From Alloyangia pacifica (GTDB lineage Bacteria; Pseudomonadota; Alphaproteobacteria; Rhodobacterales; Rhodobacteraceae), in assembly GCF_900116195.1 (NCBI RefSeq), contig NZ_FOZW01000003.1, forward strand, positions 186,001-250,000: a stretch of DNA of 64,000 nucleotides, written 5' to 3'. This document shows positions 27,623 through 35,226 of the stretch, piece by piece. The notes under the pieces were generated by a model. It saw only the letters and a program-made list of their open reading frames with translations, made no database searches and was not told where the DNA came from. The position numbers and the translations under genes were made by a program. Each line of letters starts with the position of its first letter. Position 1 is the stretch's first letter.

Positions 27623-27893
27623 ACTCTTTTTCCAGGTCCAAGCTCAACGAGTTGCTGTTTTGCGAACGCCAGTATCTGCGAAGCTCTCAATGTGTGGAGT
27701 TACACCGAGCATTCATCCCGCCGCGGCCACTGCCAGTTGATGTTTAAGCGGGTCGCTACAGTTTGTGCAATGATCCCCTCGCGCCACGGTTTCGCCTCAC
27801 GTAGAATGCGGAGCGATGAGAACGGCGGTGCAAAATTCGTCCACGGTGGCCGCGGGATAGTTCTGCTGTGGGCGGCGTCTTTTCTTCTCGCTG

Positions 27894-28883
27894 TCATACC
27901 CCGACATTGAGCTTCTTGCGCAAGCGGGCGCGCACGCGCATCGACTCCCGCAGCGCTGCCCAGGAACGCAGGCGCGACCAGCGGTCACAGCCGGGATCGC
28001 GCAGAATCCGGATGCCGTAGTCGACCTTGGCCAGCTCTGCCGCGACCACGTCTTCCAGCTCTGCAGCGCCGATGGTGCGGCAGTCGCGCAGCCGCTGGCG
28101 CAGCGTGGCGGAGCGCAGGTCGAGCTTCTTCAGCAGCCTTTGCGTGCGCGCCTCCAGGGCACTGGCCGGCAGGTCGCGGAGGCTCTCCATGGTCGACAGT
28201 CCGACCCCCACGCGGTACTCGATCAGCGGCTCGGGCACATGCGCCACGCCCCCGGTCATAAGGGCCCGGAAGCAGAAGATCAGGTCGTCGAAGGTCGGCG
28301 CCTCGACGATCGGGCCAAATCGGGTCATCAGCTCCGGGCGCCAGGCACAGGTCGCCCCGGTACAAAGCGCCATCGCCTTCGCAGCCTGGGTGATCGGCAT
28401 GGTGTCGAGCGCGTCCCGGCGGCTGTTGATCGCCCCCGTGCGAGCGCCTGCGGCGTCGATCTCGAAGGCGTCGGAGTGGATCAGCAGCGCGGGGGTCTCC
28501 TGCGCCACGGCCATCAGTCGCGAGACCCGCGTCGGCAGCGAGATGTCGTCACCGGCATTGTAGACGATGAGCTCCCCCCGGCAGAGCGAGAAAATGTGGT
28601 TGAGATGGCCGATGAAGCCCATGTTGGGGGTGTTGCGGTTGAGCCGGATCGCATGTGGCCCGGCGTAGCCCGCCACGGCGCGTTCGATGATCGCAAAGGT
28701 GTCGTCACCGGAGCCGTCATCGGAGAAGACGATCTCGAGGTTGGGGTAATCCTGCGCCAGCGCCCCGGCGACGGTCTCCGCGATGAACCCGGCCTGATTG
28801 TAGCTCATGACCACGAGGGACACGAGGGGCGCGGCGACCGATCCGGTCCCGACTTCCTGTCTGGTTTCGCTGTCGTCTGTCAT
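27894..28883 (-). CDS. GT2 family glycosyltransferase
   Basis: About 329 residues with the GT-A fold motifs of family 2: VSLVVMSYNQAGFIAETVAG at the N-terminus, IVFSDDGSGDDTFAI, and ELIVYNAGDDISLPTRVS (the metal-binding D-D pair), then FDDLIFCFRAL. It transfers a sugar from a nucleotide donor, probably in assembly of the surface polymer. The start is uncertain: ATG 28883 (MTDDSETRQEVG) gives a normal N-terminus but no good ribosome site is visible. The frame is open to 29069 with non-conserved sequence. Same strand as, but separate from, the next upstream gene. Confidence 0.85.
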   Translation of the reverse strand: MTDDSETRQEVGTGSVAAPLVSLVVMSYNQAGFIAETVAGALAQDYPNLEIVFSDDGSGDDTFAIIERAVAGYAGPHAIRLNRNTPNMGFIGHLNHIFSLCRGELIVYNAGDDISLPTRVSRLMAVAQETPALLIHSDAFEIDAAGARTGAINSRRDALDTMPITQAAKAMALCTGATCAWRPELMTRFGPIVEAPTFDDLIFCFRALMTGGVAHVPEPLIEYRVGVGLSTMESLRDLPASALEARTQRLLKKLDLRSATLRQRLRDCRTIGAAELEDVVAAELAKVDYGIRILRDPGCDRWSRLRSWAALRESMRVRARLRKKLNVGV

Positions 28884-29109
28884 GGCATGCACGAGACGTT
28901 CATCACTACGCGGGTCATGGTCTTGGCTTCCTAGCCGAAAAGCCGGGAAGTTTCGAAAAAAACGTGCATACAGGGTCCCAAGTTCCGTCCGATCCGGCAT
29001 AGCGGTCCGGGGCGAATTTGTCCAACCTTGGCAGCCGCCGCTGCCCTCGGGACGCATGGTCTGATCCATTTTTGCCGCGCGCCGCCACCGGACCCGCGGG
29101 CGCCCCGGA

Positions 29110-29955
29110 TCACCCCTGCTCCGCGGCCTCGAAGATCATGTCCAGATGCGGCGGCTTCGGCACCGATTTCAGCGAGAGCTTCTGCATCGGCGCGCCCAGC
29201 AGGCTGCGCAGCTCGGTGTCGCTCATCGTGGCGTAGTCGCGCTTCCAGTGGCGGACCATCAGGTTCTCGTAGGAGGGACGCTTGGGAACCCGTGCCCAGG
29301 CTTCGCGGAAGTCCGGCGCCTGCTGCAGGCGCAGGGCAAAGAGGTAATGCGGCCAGAAATACGGGTGCACCGGCCGCTGCGCCCCGCCTTCGGGATGCAC
29401 CGACCAGACCCGGTCCTTGGGCTCGAGCACGCGCTTGCTGCGCGGCGCGGCGCGCAGCCCCGCAAGGCTGCAGGCCAGCGCGCCCTTGCCGCCGCGGTCG
29501 AGCTCGCGGCGCTGCGCCTGCGGCCGCCGCGGCCGGTCCCAGTAGCGGCGCATTTCGGCCAGCCAGCCCTCGGCCAGCGGATGCCCCGGCGTCGCGGCGA
29601 GGAACCAGTTCTCGATCGGGCGGCGGCGGTAGGGATCGTGGAAGGCGAAGAAGCCCTCTTCCATCAGCGGCTCCAGCCAGTCGTCGAGCGGCCGGCAGGG
29701 GATCGTGCCGCAATCGACGTAGACGCCGCCATGCGCGGCGATGTCCTGCACCCGGATCACGTCGGCCCGGCCCTGGAAGGTCTCCGGCGCATGCGCCAGC
29801 CCGAGCGCGTCGAAGGCGGCCCCGGCGTCGGCATCGCTGCGGATCTCGAGCGACCACCCGGGGTTCAGCCGCGCCCAGGCGTCCCAGCAGCGCCGGACGA
29901 TCTCGGGGGCCCCGGCCTCGCCCTGGGCCCAGAACATGCTGATGCGTTTCTTCAA
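29110..29955 (-). CDS. Capsular polysaccharide synthesis (GT32-like) glycosyltransferase
   Basis: About 281 residues of the Caps_synth/GT32-like kind: ISMFWAQGEAGAPEIVRRCW near the start, GRADVIRVQDIAAHGGVYVD at about 85, and IENWFLAATPGHPLAEGWL. The usual DxD after GGVY is here DCG, so the second acidic residue is missing, which may alter metal use. I chose a TTG start at 29955 because AAGGAA lies eight bases before it; ATG 29937 is the alternative. Transcribed towards the GT2 gene at 27894 and probably part of the same polysaccharide unit. Confidence 0.75.
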   Translation of the reverse strand: MKKRISMFWAQGEAGAPEIVRRCWDAWARLNPGWSLEIRSDADAGAAFDALGLAHAPETFQGRADVIRVQDIAAHGGVYVDCGTIPCRPLDDWLEPLMEEGFFAFHDPYRRRPIENWFLAATPGHPLAEGWLAEMRRYWDRPRRPQAQRRELDRGGKGALACSLAGLRAAPRSKRVLEPKDRVWSVHPEGGAQRPVHPYFWPHYLFALRLQQAPDFREAWARVPKRPSYENLMVRHWKRDYATMSDTELRSLLGAPMQKLSLKSVPKPPHLDMIFEAAEQG

Positions 29956-30010
29956 GTCTCTGTTCCTTGCCGTGGCCCGTTCCTGTGCTGGCGCGAGCTG
30001 GGTGCGATCT

Positions 30011-30847
30011 TCACGTTTTTCTGGCTGCCAGTCGCGCCATGTTTCCATCGTGATCCGCGGGCACCCGCCGGGACCGCGACCGGAGCATCTCGGTGATCGG
30101 ATAGCGGGCCGCCACGGTGTTCAGCCCCTGCCAAACCTGCGCCAGTGCTTCGGGCGTGCGCGGCGCGTCCGGCAACAGATAGCTATGGCCAGCGCTGAAG
30201 GGCGGGGCCAGTTCTTCTGACACCAGGGGCTTGCCCGCCAGATAGGCCAACAGCACCCGCGGCACCTCCGAATAGGTGCCGGGCATGGCGTGCAGGTTCA
30301 GCATCGCGGCTCCCGCGGCGATGGTCCGATCAATCTCCTCGATGTCCGATTTGGTCGGAAGGCATCGCACGTCTGGAAAATTCTCGAGCTTCGCCCGTCG
30401 CTCTGGCGTGACATGCCCGACGAAAGACAGTCCCTCGCCCGGGGTCTGCGTACGCGTGTCCGAAGGGAAGACATAAGGACCGAACAGGAACCGGCGTGGC
30501 AGAAGCCGCGGCAATACCCCGTAAAACGCACGGTTGTGCGGGTTCCACTCGACGAAGAGATCTGCCCGCAATGCCAACCGGGCGATGCGCCTGAGAGTCA
30601 TCCTGGTATCGATTTGCCGCCCATCAACATCCAGTATCTGTTCGGTCTGCACCACCACGAGCCGCCGCCCCGAGGTGCGGGGGACCCGAGGTGTCCGGTG
30701 CGCACCAAGCCAGATGTCGACGGGGCCGAAGGACTTGGACACCGACGCAAGGCTGTCACTCAATGTGCGCGCGACGAGCGCCAAGGTGGGATGTGTGGTC
30801 AAGAACCGTACGTCGCCGACCTCCAGCACTTCGATCTTTTTCGACAT
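30011..30847 (-). CDS. Probable glycosyltransferase-like protein of unknown specificity
   Basis: 278 residues from ATG 30847 (MSKKIEVLEVGDVRFL). I do not recognise a precise family. The middle and end look like the C-terminal half of a GT-B enzyme: LRADLFVEWNPHN, LSFVGHVTPERRAKLENFPD, MLNLHAMPGTYSEVPRVLLA and YLAGKPLVSEELAPPF, similar to the CgeB/GT1-like end domain in which a conserved Glu contacts the donor. A longer frame upstream is a shadow of the FkbM gene. Four copies of a 7-bp repeat stand 19 bp before the start, each giving an AAGG ribosome-like site. Confidence 0.55.
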   Translation of the reverse strand: MSKKIEVLEVGDVRFLTTHPTLALVARTLSDSLASVSKSFGPVDIWLGAHRTPRVPRTSGRRLVVVQTEQILDVDGRQIDTRMTLRRIARLALRADLFVEWNPHNRAFYGVLPRLLPRRFLFGPYVFPSDTRTQTPGEGLSFVGHVTPERRAKLENFPDVRCLPTKSDIEEIDRTIAAGAAMLNLHAMPGTYSEVPRVLLAYLAGKPLVSEELAPPFSAGHSYLLPDAPRTPEALAQVWQGLNTVAARYPITEMLRSRSRRVPADHDGNMARLAARKT

Positions 30848-30865
30848 CGCTCGTATTTCTCTGTC

Positions 30866-30893
30866 CGACCTTCGACCTTCGACCTTCGACCTT
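30866..30893 (-). repeat. Heptanucleotide tandem repeat, four perfect copies
   Basis: CGACCTT x 4 on the plus strand (AAGGTCG x 4 in the direction of the downstream gene). Each unit carries AAGG, an anti-SD complement. It lies between the FkbM gene and the start codon at 30847. Confidence 0.8.
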
Positions 30894-31008
30894 CTGCTAG
30901 CGCGTCGAGGGTGCAGGAACAAGCGTGCAGCGGCGACGTGGTCAGCGACCGAAGCGCAATTGCTCCAGATGCTGCGCACCATGAGCCCTGCCCCGCGCCG
31001 GCGCCTCT

Positions 31009-32037
31009 CTACAGCGCCGTGTTGACCCAGATCTGCGTGCCGTCGACGGTGACCTTCGGCTCCTGCGGGAAGCACTGGTAGCGCGCCGGCTTCTCGTGCC
31101 GGAGCTGGAACGGCGTGTCCTTCATCGCGGCCAGGATATCGGCCTCCTCTTGCCGGCCATGGGTGCCGATGACGACGGTGTGCACGGTCTTGGCAAGACG
31201 CTCCGCGAGGGTGAGGAACAGCCTGCCCTCGTAGCCCTGGATATCGACGTGCAGCAGATCGACATAGCCGTGCTCGGCGGCGATCTCCTCGCAGATCCGC
31301 CCGACATCGAAGACCGCGACCGGCTGCATCGGACGCGGATCGCTGGAGGTGCCGTCGTAGTTGCCCCCGGCGCCCCAGTGCCTCTGCGGGTCGATGACCG
31401 GGAACTCGCCGGTGCCATCCTCGATGCCGGCGAGCCCGTGATGGATGGTGAAAGACCCCGCGTAGCCGTTTTCCGCGACGTGGCGCTCGCAGAACTTCAC
31501 GTGCTCGGGGTCGGCCTCCACCGCAACGAGGCGACCGATCCCGCGGCCCATGAGCTCGGCCATGCGCGCACCGGTCACCAGCCAGGGCGCCCATCCGGCA
31601 CCGATCTCCACGGCGCAGAATGGCTTGTCCGTCTCGTGCAGGACGGCGAGCGCCGTGCCGAGAAATTCGATCCCCTCGTGGAAGGCCGGGGTGAAGGGAA
31701 TGGGGGTCACCTTCCCCTTCATGTGCGACTTGTCCGAGAAATATGCTGGGTCGGTCGTCACCCCCAGGAAGTCCGAGATGCGCTCGGGATGCGGCGTGAT
31801 CTCCCCCACCCGGCTGCCGATCTCGGCCAGGACATCGAGGTCCCGCTCGGTGTGGCCACGGTAGACGTCCGCCTTGGGGTCCAGGTACTTGCTGCGGAAC
31901 TCACGGGAGTCCAGCAGACCGCGATACAGTCTCTGCGACGGGTCTTCGCCCCCGCTCTGCCACCACGCGACCTCACCGTCGGTCGGCAGCCTGCCCAGCA
32001 GGCCGCGGTACGCCCCGATTATCTCATCTCTACCCAT
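31009..32037 (-). CDS. FkbM family methyltransferase with DUF4214-like N-terminus
   Basis: 342 residues. Residues 1-60 (EIIGAYRGLLGRLPTDGEVA and LYRGLLDSREFRSKYL) match the short DUF4214-type repeat often attached to surface-glycan enzymes. From about 130 there is an FkbM-type SAM domain: CAVEIGAGWAPWLVTGARMA, LVAVEADPEHVKFCERHV, and VDLLHVDIQGYEGRLFLTL. It likely O-methylates a sugar or a glycan-linked group. Start ATG 32037 is preceded by GAGGTGA; the 31-codon upstream extension crosses a hairpin and is unlikely to be translated. It precedes the 30847 gene on the same strand. Confidence 0.85.
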   Translation of the reverse strand: MGRDEIIGAYRGLLGRLPTDGEVAWWQSGGEDPSQRLYRGLLDSREFRSKYLDPKADVYRGHTERDLDVLAEIGSRVGEITPHPERISDFLGVTTDPAYFSDKSHMKGKVTPIPFTPAFHEGIEFLGTALAVLHETDKPFCAVEIGAGWAPWLVTGARMAELMGRGIGRLVAVEADPEHVKFCERHVAENGYAGSFTIHHGLAGIEDGTGEFPVIDPQRHWGAGGNYDGTSSDPRPMQPVAVFDVGRICEEIAAEHGYVDLLHVDIQGYEGRLFLTLAERLAKTVHTVVIGTHGRQEEADILAAMKDTPFQLRHEKPARYQCFPQEPKVTVDGTQIWVNTAL

Positions 32038-32079
32038 GGTCGTCACCTCATCATGAAATCCGTAATTTTCAATAAACCC

Positions 32080-32123
32080 CACCAGAACCTCCCGGACGCG
32101 GCCGTATCCGGGAGGTTCTGGTG
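32080..32123. terminator. Long perfect hairpin upstream of the FkbM gene
   Basis: Two perfect 17-base arms (CACCAGAACCTCCCGGA and its complement) with a 10-base loop. It lies between the stop of the hydrolase-like gene at 32207 and the FkbM start at 32037. On the minus strand it is followed by GGGTTTATTG, a weak U tract, so it is a probable terminator. Confidence 0.7.
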
Positions 32124-32206
32124 CAGACAATCTCGTGATCCCGCGCCGTCTCGCCGCGCACCGCTTGCCGCGGGCGGCGAGACGCAGGGGGGCGGAATCC
32201 CCCGGA

Positions 32207-32896
32207 TCAGCGCGGGCTCAGCCTCTCGTAGCTCAACCCCAAATCCATGCGCGCATCCTCCCGGAAACAGCTTTGCACCGCGGCGTCCAGGACGTTCCTC
32301 CGTTTGAAATCCGCAGCGACTTCATGCACCATGTCGTGGAAGGCATAGTGAAATATATTGTCGCCGATCGGGAAAAGTCTCGCGTGGCGATAGTCATCCC
32401 CGATTGCGCCGGAGAATATGAAATACTTGGTGCTCTCTGCAAAATATCCCTCCACGCATTCGAAACGGTATGTCTGGATACTGGCGGTGTAATCTCGCCA
32501 CCTTTTTTCCCAGGGCACCCGATCTGGACTGACGCTGTATTGAGGGACGAAGGCTATGGAAATCTTTGTATCGATATACCTCGTCGAAATTATGGATATG
32601 AATCCCCCCATGCTGTTCCCGATCGAGTAGACCTCCCTGCCGGCGACGAAGGGCGACAGGACGTCGGCTATAACGCCGAAATCCAGGGCGTTCCCCCACG
32701 ACCGGCGTTTGTCGGTGATGAAGATGATGTTGTCGAAAGCGCGACCGGCGCCAAAGAACTCGGGGCGCTGGACGTCGAGCCCGCCCATCCCGTGGCCGAT
32801 GCCGGTGAAGGACAGCAAGATCGAACCACTGGTCTCATCGTTGACGCCTTGGCGTGCCGCGACTTTGGTAGCCTCGTCTTCATATAAGACCTGCAA
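32207..32896 (-). CDS. Alpha/beta-hydrolase-like protein
   Basis: 229 residues. The nucleophile elbow is seen in REVYSIGNSMGGFISI (GNSMGG, Ser about 96), preceded by LLSFTGIGHGMGGLDVQRPE and NIIFITDKRRSWG. An Asp and a C-terminal His for the triad are plausible (HYAFHDMVHEV), but I cannot assign them surely. Proteins of this type appear in polysaccharide loci, where they may deacylate or transfer acyl groups; the function here is unknown. TTG start 32896 with AAAGGGG upstream. The base composition is somewhat AT-richer than the glycosyltransferases to the right. Confidence 0.6.
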   Translation of the reverse strand: MQVLYEDEATKVAARQGVNDETSGSILLSFTGIGHGMGGLDVQRPEFFGAGRAFDNIIFITDKRRSWGNALDFGVIADVLSPFVAGREVYSIGNSMGGFISIISTRYIDTKISIAFVPQYSVSPDRVPWEKRWRDYTASIQTYRFECVEGYFAESTKYFIFSGAIGDDYRHARLFPIGDNIFHYAFHDMVHEVAADFKRRNVLDAAVQSCFREDARMDLGLSYERLSPR

Positions 32897-33356
32897 GCCG
32901 CGCCCCTTTCGAACGGTCAGACCCGATATCTATGTGCTGCCCCCGCTGCGTGCCGAGACCAACTGCCCTTGCGTCAAGGTGACCTTAAGAGGTTGCTTCC
33001 GGATTTCAAATATCTTCGCACCGCCGGCCCCTGCAGCCTTCCGCGTATCCCCTCGTGTGCCCTCTCGCACGGCGGCCGGCGGAGGCGTTCCCGGTCCGGC
33101 CACGGGCCTCCCGGCACAGCTTAGATACCGGGCGAAGTGCCGGGCATGACCAAAAAGCAGTCTCTTACAGGTTTTCTCTTGCGTTGAGCTTGTCGGAAGG
33201 CGCGGGTTCCGCATACTGATCGGAACATGGGCCCGGCCAGAATTGATCAAGCCGGAATGGACCCTGCCAGAATTTCAATATCGGCAAGTTTTATTGGTAA
33301 ACAAAGGATTAACCGTCTCCGACATAGGGTCCATGCGAACCAAAACGGAACCGAAA
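32897..33356. other. Divergent intergenic region
   Basis: About 460 bp between the hydrolase-like gene (minus) and the sulfotransferase (plus). It must hold both promoters. The right half is AT-richer (TTTTATTGGTAAACAAAGGATTAA near 33289). No gene or clear operator seen; the frame in-phase upstream of the sulfotransferase lacks conserved residues. Confidence 0.4.
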
Positions 33357-33977
33357 ATGGCACTCATACTTTCACTACACATTCCCAAGACCGCAGGATC
33401 CACGCTTGTTTCGGCCTACCGCGGCGCCTTCGGGCCCAGAACCCTGTATCACAACGCCCACCCCGACATCGTCTACGAGACCTCGAAACGAGACCTGGAG
33501 GAGAGATACGACGTCATTCACGGGCACCTCGACCTGTCCCGCCTGAAAGGCATCATCGATGACGACACGAAAATCGTCACCTTCCTGCGGGACCCGGTGC
33601 AAAGGGTGGTCAGCAGCTACCATTACCACACCAAGCCGGACGTGACGGGCGACGTGGCGACGCTGGTCAAGTCCCGGAACATGAGCCTCGCGGAGTTCGC
33701 GCAACTGCCCGGGCAGAGCAACCTGCAGAGCCGCATGATCGCCCCGATCGGGCGGGACCGGCTGAACTTCATAGGATTCTCCGAGACCTTCTCGGACTCC
33801 CTGGCGCGCCTGTCGGACCATCTCGGCACGGCGCTGGTCAACGAGGCGAACCGGAACGCAAATCCCGACAAGAAGGTCGGGTCGGACTATGCCATTTCGG
33901 AAGACGTAAGAAACATTCTCATTTCGAGAAACCAGGCCGACCAAGAGCTCTACGATTGGGCCCTAAGAAATATTTGA
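33357..33977 (+). CDS. PAPS-dependent sulfotransferase
   Basis: 206 residues of the membrane-independent Sulfotransfer_2-like group. The 5'-phosphosulfate loop is LHIPKTAGSTLVSAY (residues 6-20) and the 3'-phosphate motif is FLRDPVQRVVSSYHYH (about 80). It should transfer sulfate from PAPS to a hydroxyl of a glycan. I chose ATG 33357 since GGAA stands eight bases before; ATG 33333 would add eight residues. The neighbours downstream are GT4 glycosyltransferases, so the acceptor is probably the polysaccharide made here. PAPS could come from cysD-cysNC at 9.3-12.1 kb. Confidence 0.85.
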   Translation: MALILSLHIPKTAGSTLVSAYRGAFGPRTLYHNAHPDIVYETSKRDLEERYDVIHGHLDLSRLKGIIDDDTKIVTFLRDPVQRVVSSYHYHTKPDVTGDVATLVKSRNMSLAEFAQLPGQSNLQSRMIAPIGRDRLNFIGFSETFSDSLARLSDHLGTALVNEANRNANPDKKVGSDYAISEDVRNILISRNQADQELYDWALRNI

Positions 33978-34032
33978 CACAATTTAATTAAAAACCCGGC
34001 AGCGTCGGGGAGATTTTTCGAGGGACGGACAT

Positions 34033-35226
34033 TTGAGTCGAAACGCAGTCATTGTCGCCCCATGGTTCGGGGTGAGTTCCGGGGGTGCCGAGATCGCCCT
34101 GCTCAAGATCGGCGAGGCGCTGCGGGACAGCGGATACGACGTGGAGGTCTACACGTCGCAATCCATGGCCCCCTACCGCAGCTGGCTGGAGAACACGCCG
34201 CAGGACGGGCCCGAGGCCTACATGGGCTTTCCCATCCGCCGCTTCCCGGTGGACGAGGCCGGCCACGACCGCTTCGCCGCGGCGAGCCAGGCGCTCGCCG
34301 GCGGCGCGGTGGGGCACCGCTTCAAGGAGGCGTTCTTCCGCTACGGCATGACCAGCTCGGCGCTGGTCGAGGCGGCCTGCCAGCTGCCGGAGGAGACGCT
34401 GATCCTCGGCGGCCCCTACTATCAGGCGATGGTGCACAACCTGGTGGCCGCCCTGCCCGGCCGGGTGAACGTCATGCCGGCCTTCCACGACGAGCCGCCG
34501 TTCTACTTTCCCGCGGTCGGTCGCCTGGTGCGCGACGCGCGATCCCTGCTGTTTCTCACCGAGGCGGAGAAGCAGCTGGCCATCGACGCCCATGGCGAGG
34601 CCATGACCCGCGCCAAGTTCGAGGCGCCGCCGGTCTCGCTGCCCTTCATCGACGCGGCCCCGGCGCGGCGGCAGGAGGCACCGGGCCTGCTTGGCCGGGT
34701 GTTCGAGAAATACCTCCTCTACGTCGGGCGCATCGACGAGGGCAAGAACATCCGCCAGCTGATGGACTGGCACAACCAGACCTGCGAGGAGCGGCTGCGC
34801 GACGGCCTGCCGGCGATCCCGCTGCTCATGGTCGGCAAGGGCGTCGAGACCGGCTTCCGCAGCCCGCACGTGAAACAGCTCGGCTACGTCGACACCGAGG
34901 CCAAGCGGCAATTGCTGTCGGATGCACTGGGGCTGGTGAACCTGAGCCTGAACGAGAGCTTCAGCTTCGTGCTCTTCGAGGCCTGGCAGAACGACGTGCC
35001 GGTGATCGTGCACGGCGACTGCAAGGTGATGCGCGACCATATCGAGACCGGCAAGGGCGGCTATTCCTGCCGTACCTTGGCGGAATACAGGAAGGCGATC
35101 GACAGCTTCGAGCAGCCCGCGCTGAGGCGGGTCCTTGGCCAGAACGGCCGCAACTACGCCGAAGAGGTCTGCGACCCCGACCGCTTTCTCGAACGTCTCA
35201 CCCAGGTGCTGGAGCTCGCACAATGA
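34033..35226 (+). CDS. GT4 family glycosyltransferase
   Basis: 397 residues of GT-B fold. The N-terminal acceptor domain shows VSSGGAEIALLKIGEALRD. The GT4 donor domain has LLYVGRIDEGKNIRQLMDW (about 235) and LVNLSLNESFSFVLFEAWQN (about 310), holding the E-x7-E motif. The TTG start at 34033 has GAGGGAC at good spacing. It overlaps the next gene by four bases (ATGA), so the two GTs are coupled. It likely adds one sugar in the repeat unit of the surface polymer. Confidence 0.9.
   Translation: MSRNAVIVAPWFGVSSGGAEIALLKIGEALRDSGYDVEVYTSQSMAPYRSWLENTPQDGPEAYMGFPIRRFPVDEAGHDRFAAASQALAGGAVGHRFKEAFFRYGMTSSALVEAACQLPEETLILGGPYYQAMVHNLVAALPGRVNVMPAFHDEPPFYFPAVGRLVRDARSLLFLTEAEKQLAIDAHGEAMTRAKFEAPPVSLPFIDAAPARRQEAPGLLGRVFEKYLLYVGRIDEGKNIRQLMDWHNQTCEERLRDGLPAIPLLMVGKGVETGFRSPHVKQLGYVDTEAKRQLLSDALGLVNLSLNESFSFVLFEAWQNDVPVIVHGDCKVMRDHIETGKGGYSCRTLAEYRKAIDSFEQPALRRVLGQNGRNYAEEVCDPDRFLERLTQVLELAQ

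Noticed and set aside
27623-27893. Short minus-strand frames upstream of the 1007-residue protein
   Set aside because: No motifs or ribosome site; probably decayed intergenic DNA or promoter region.
34062-35222. Very long frame joined ahead of the tandem GT4 gene
   Set aside because: It is an out-of-frame reading of the preceding GT4 gene; the ATG at 35223 in an ATGA overlap is the natural start.
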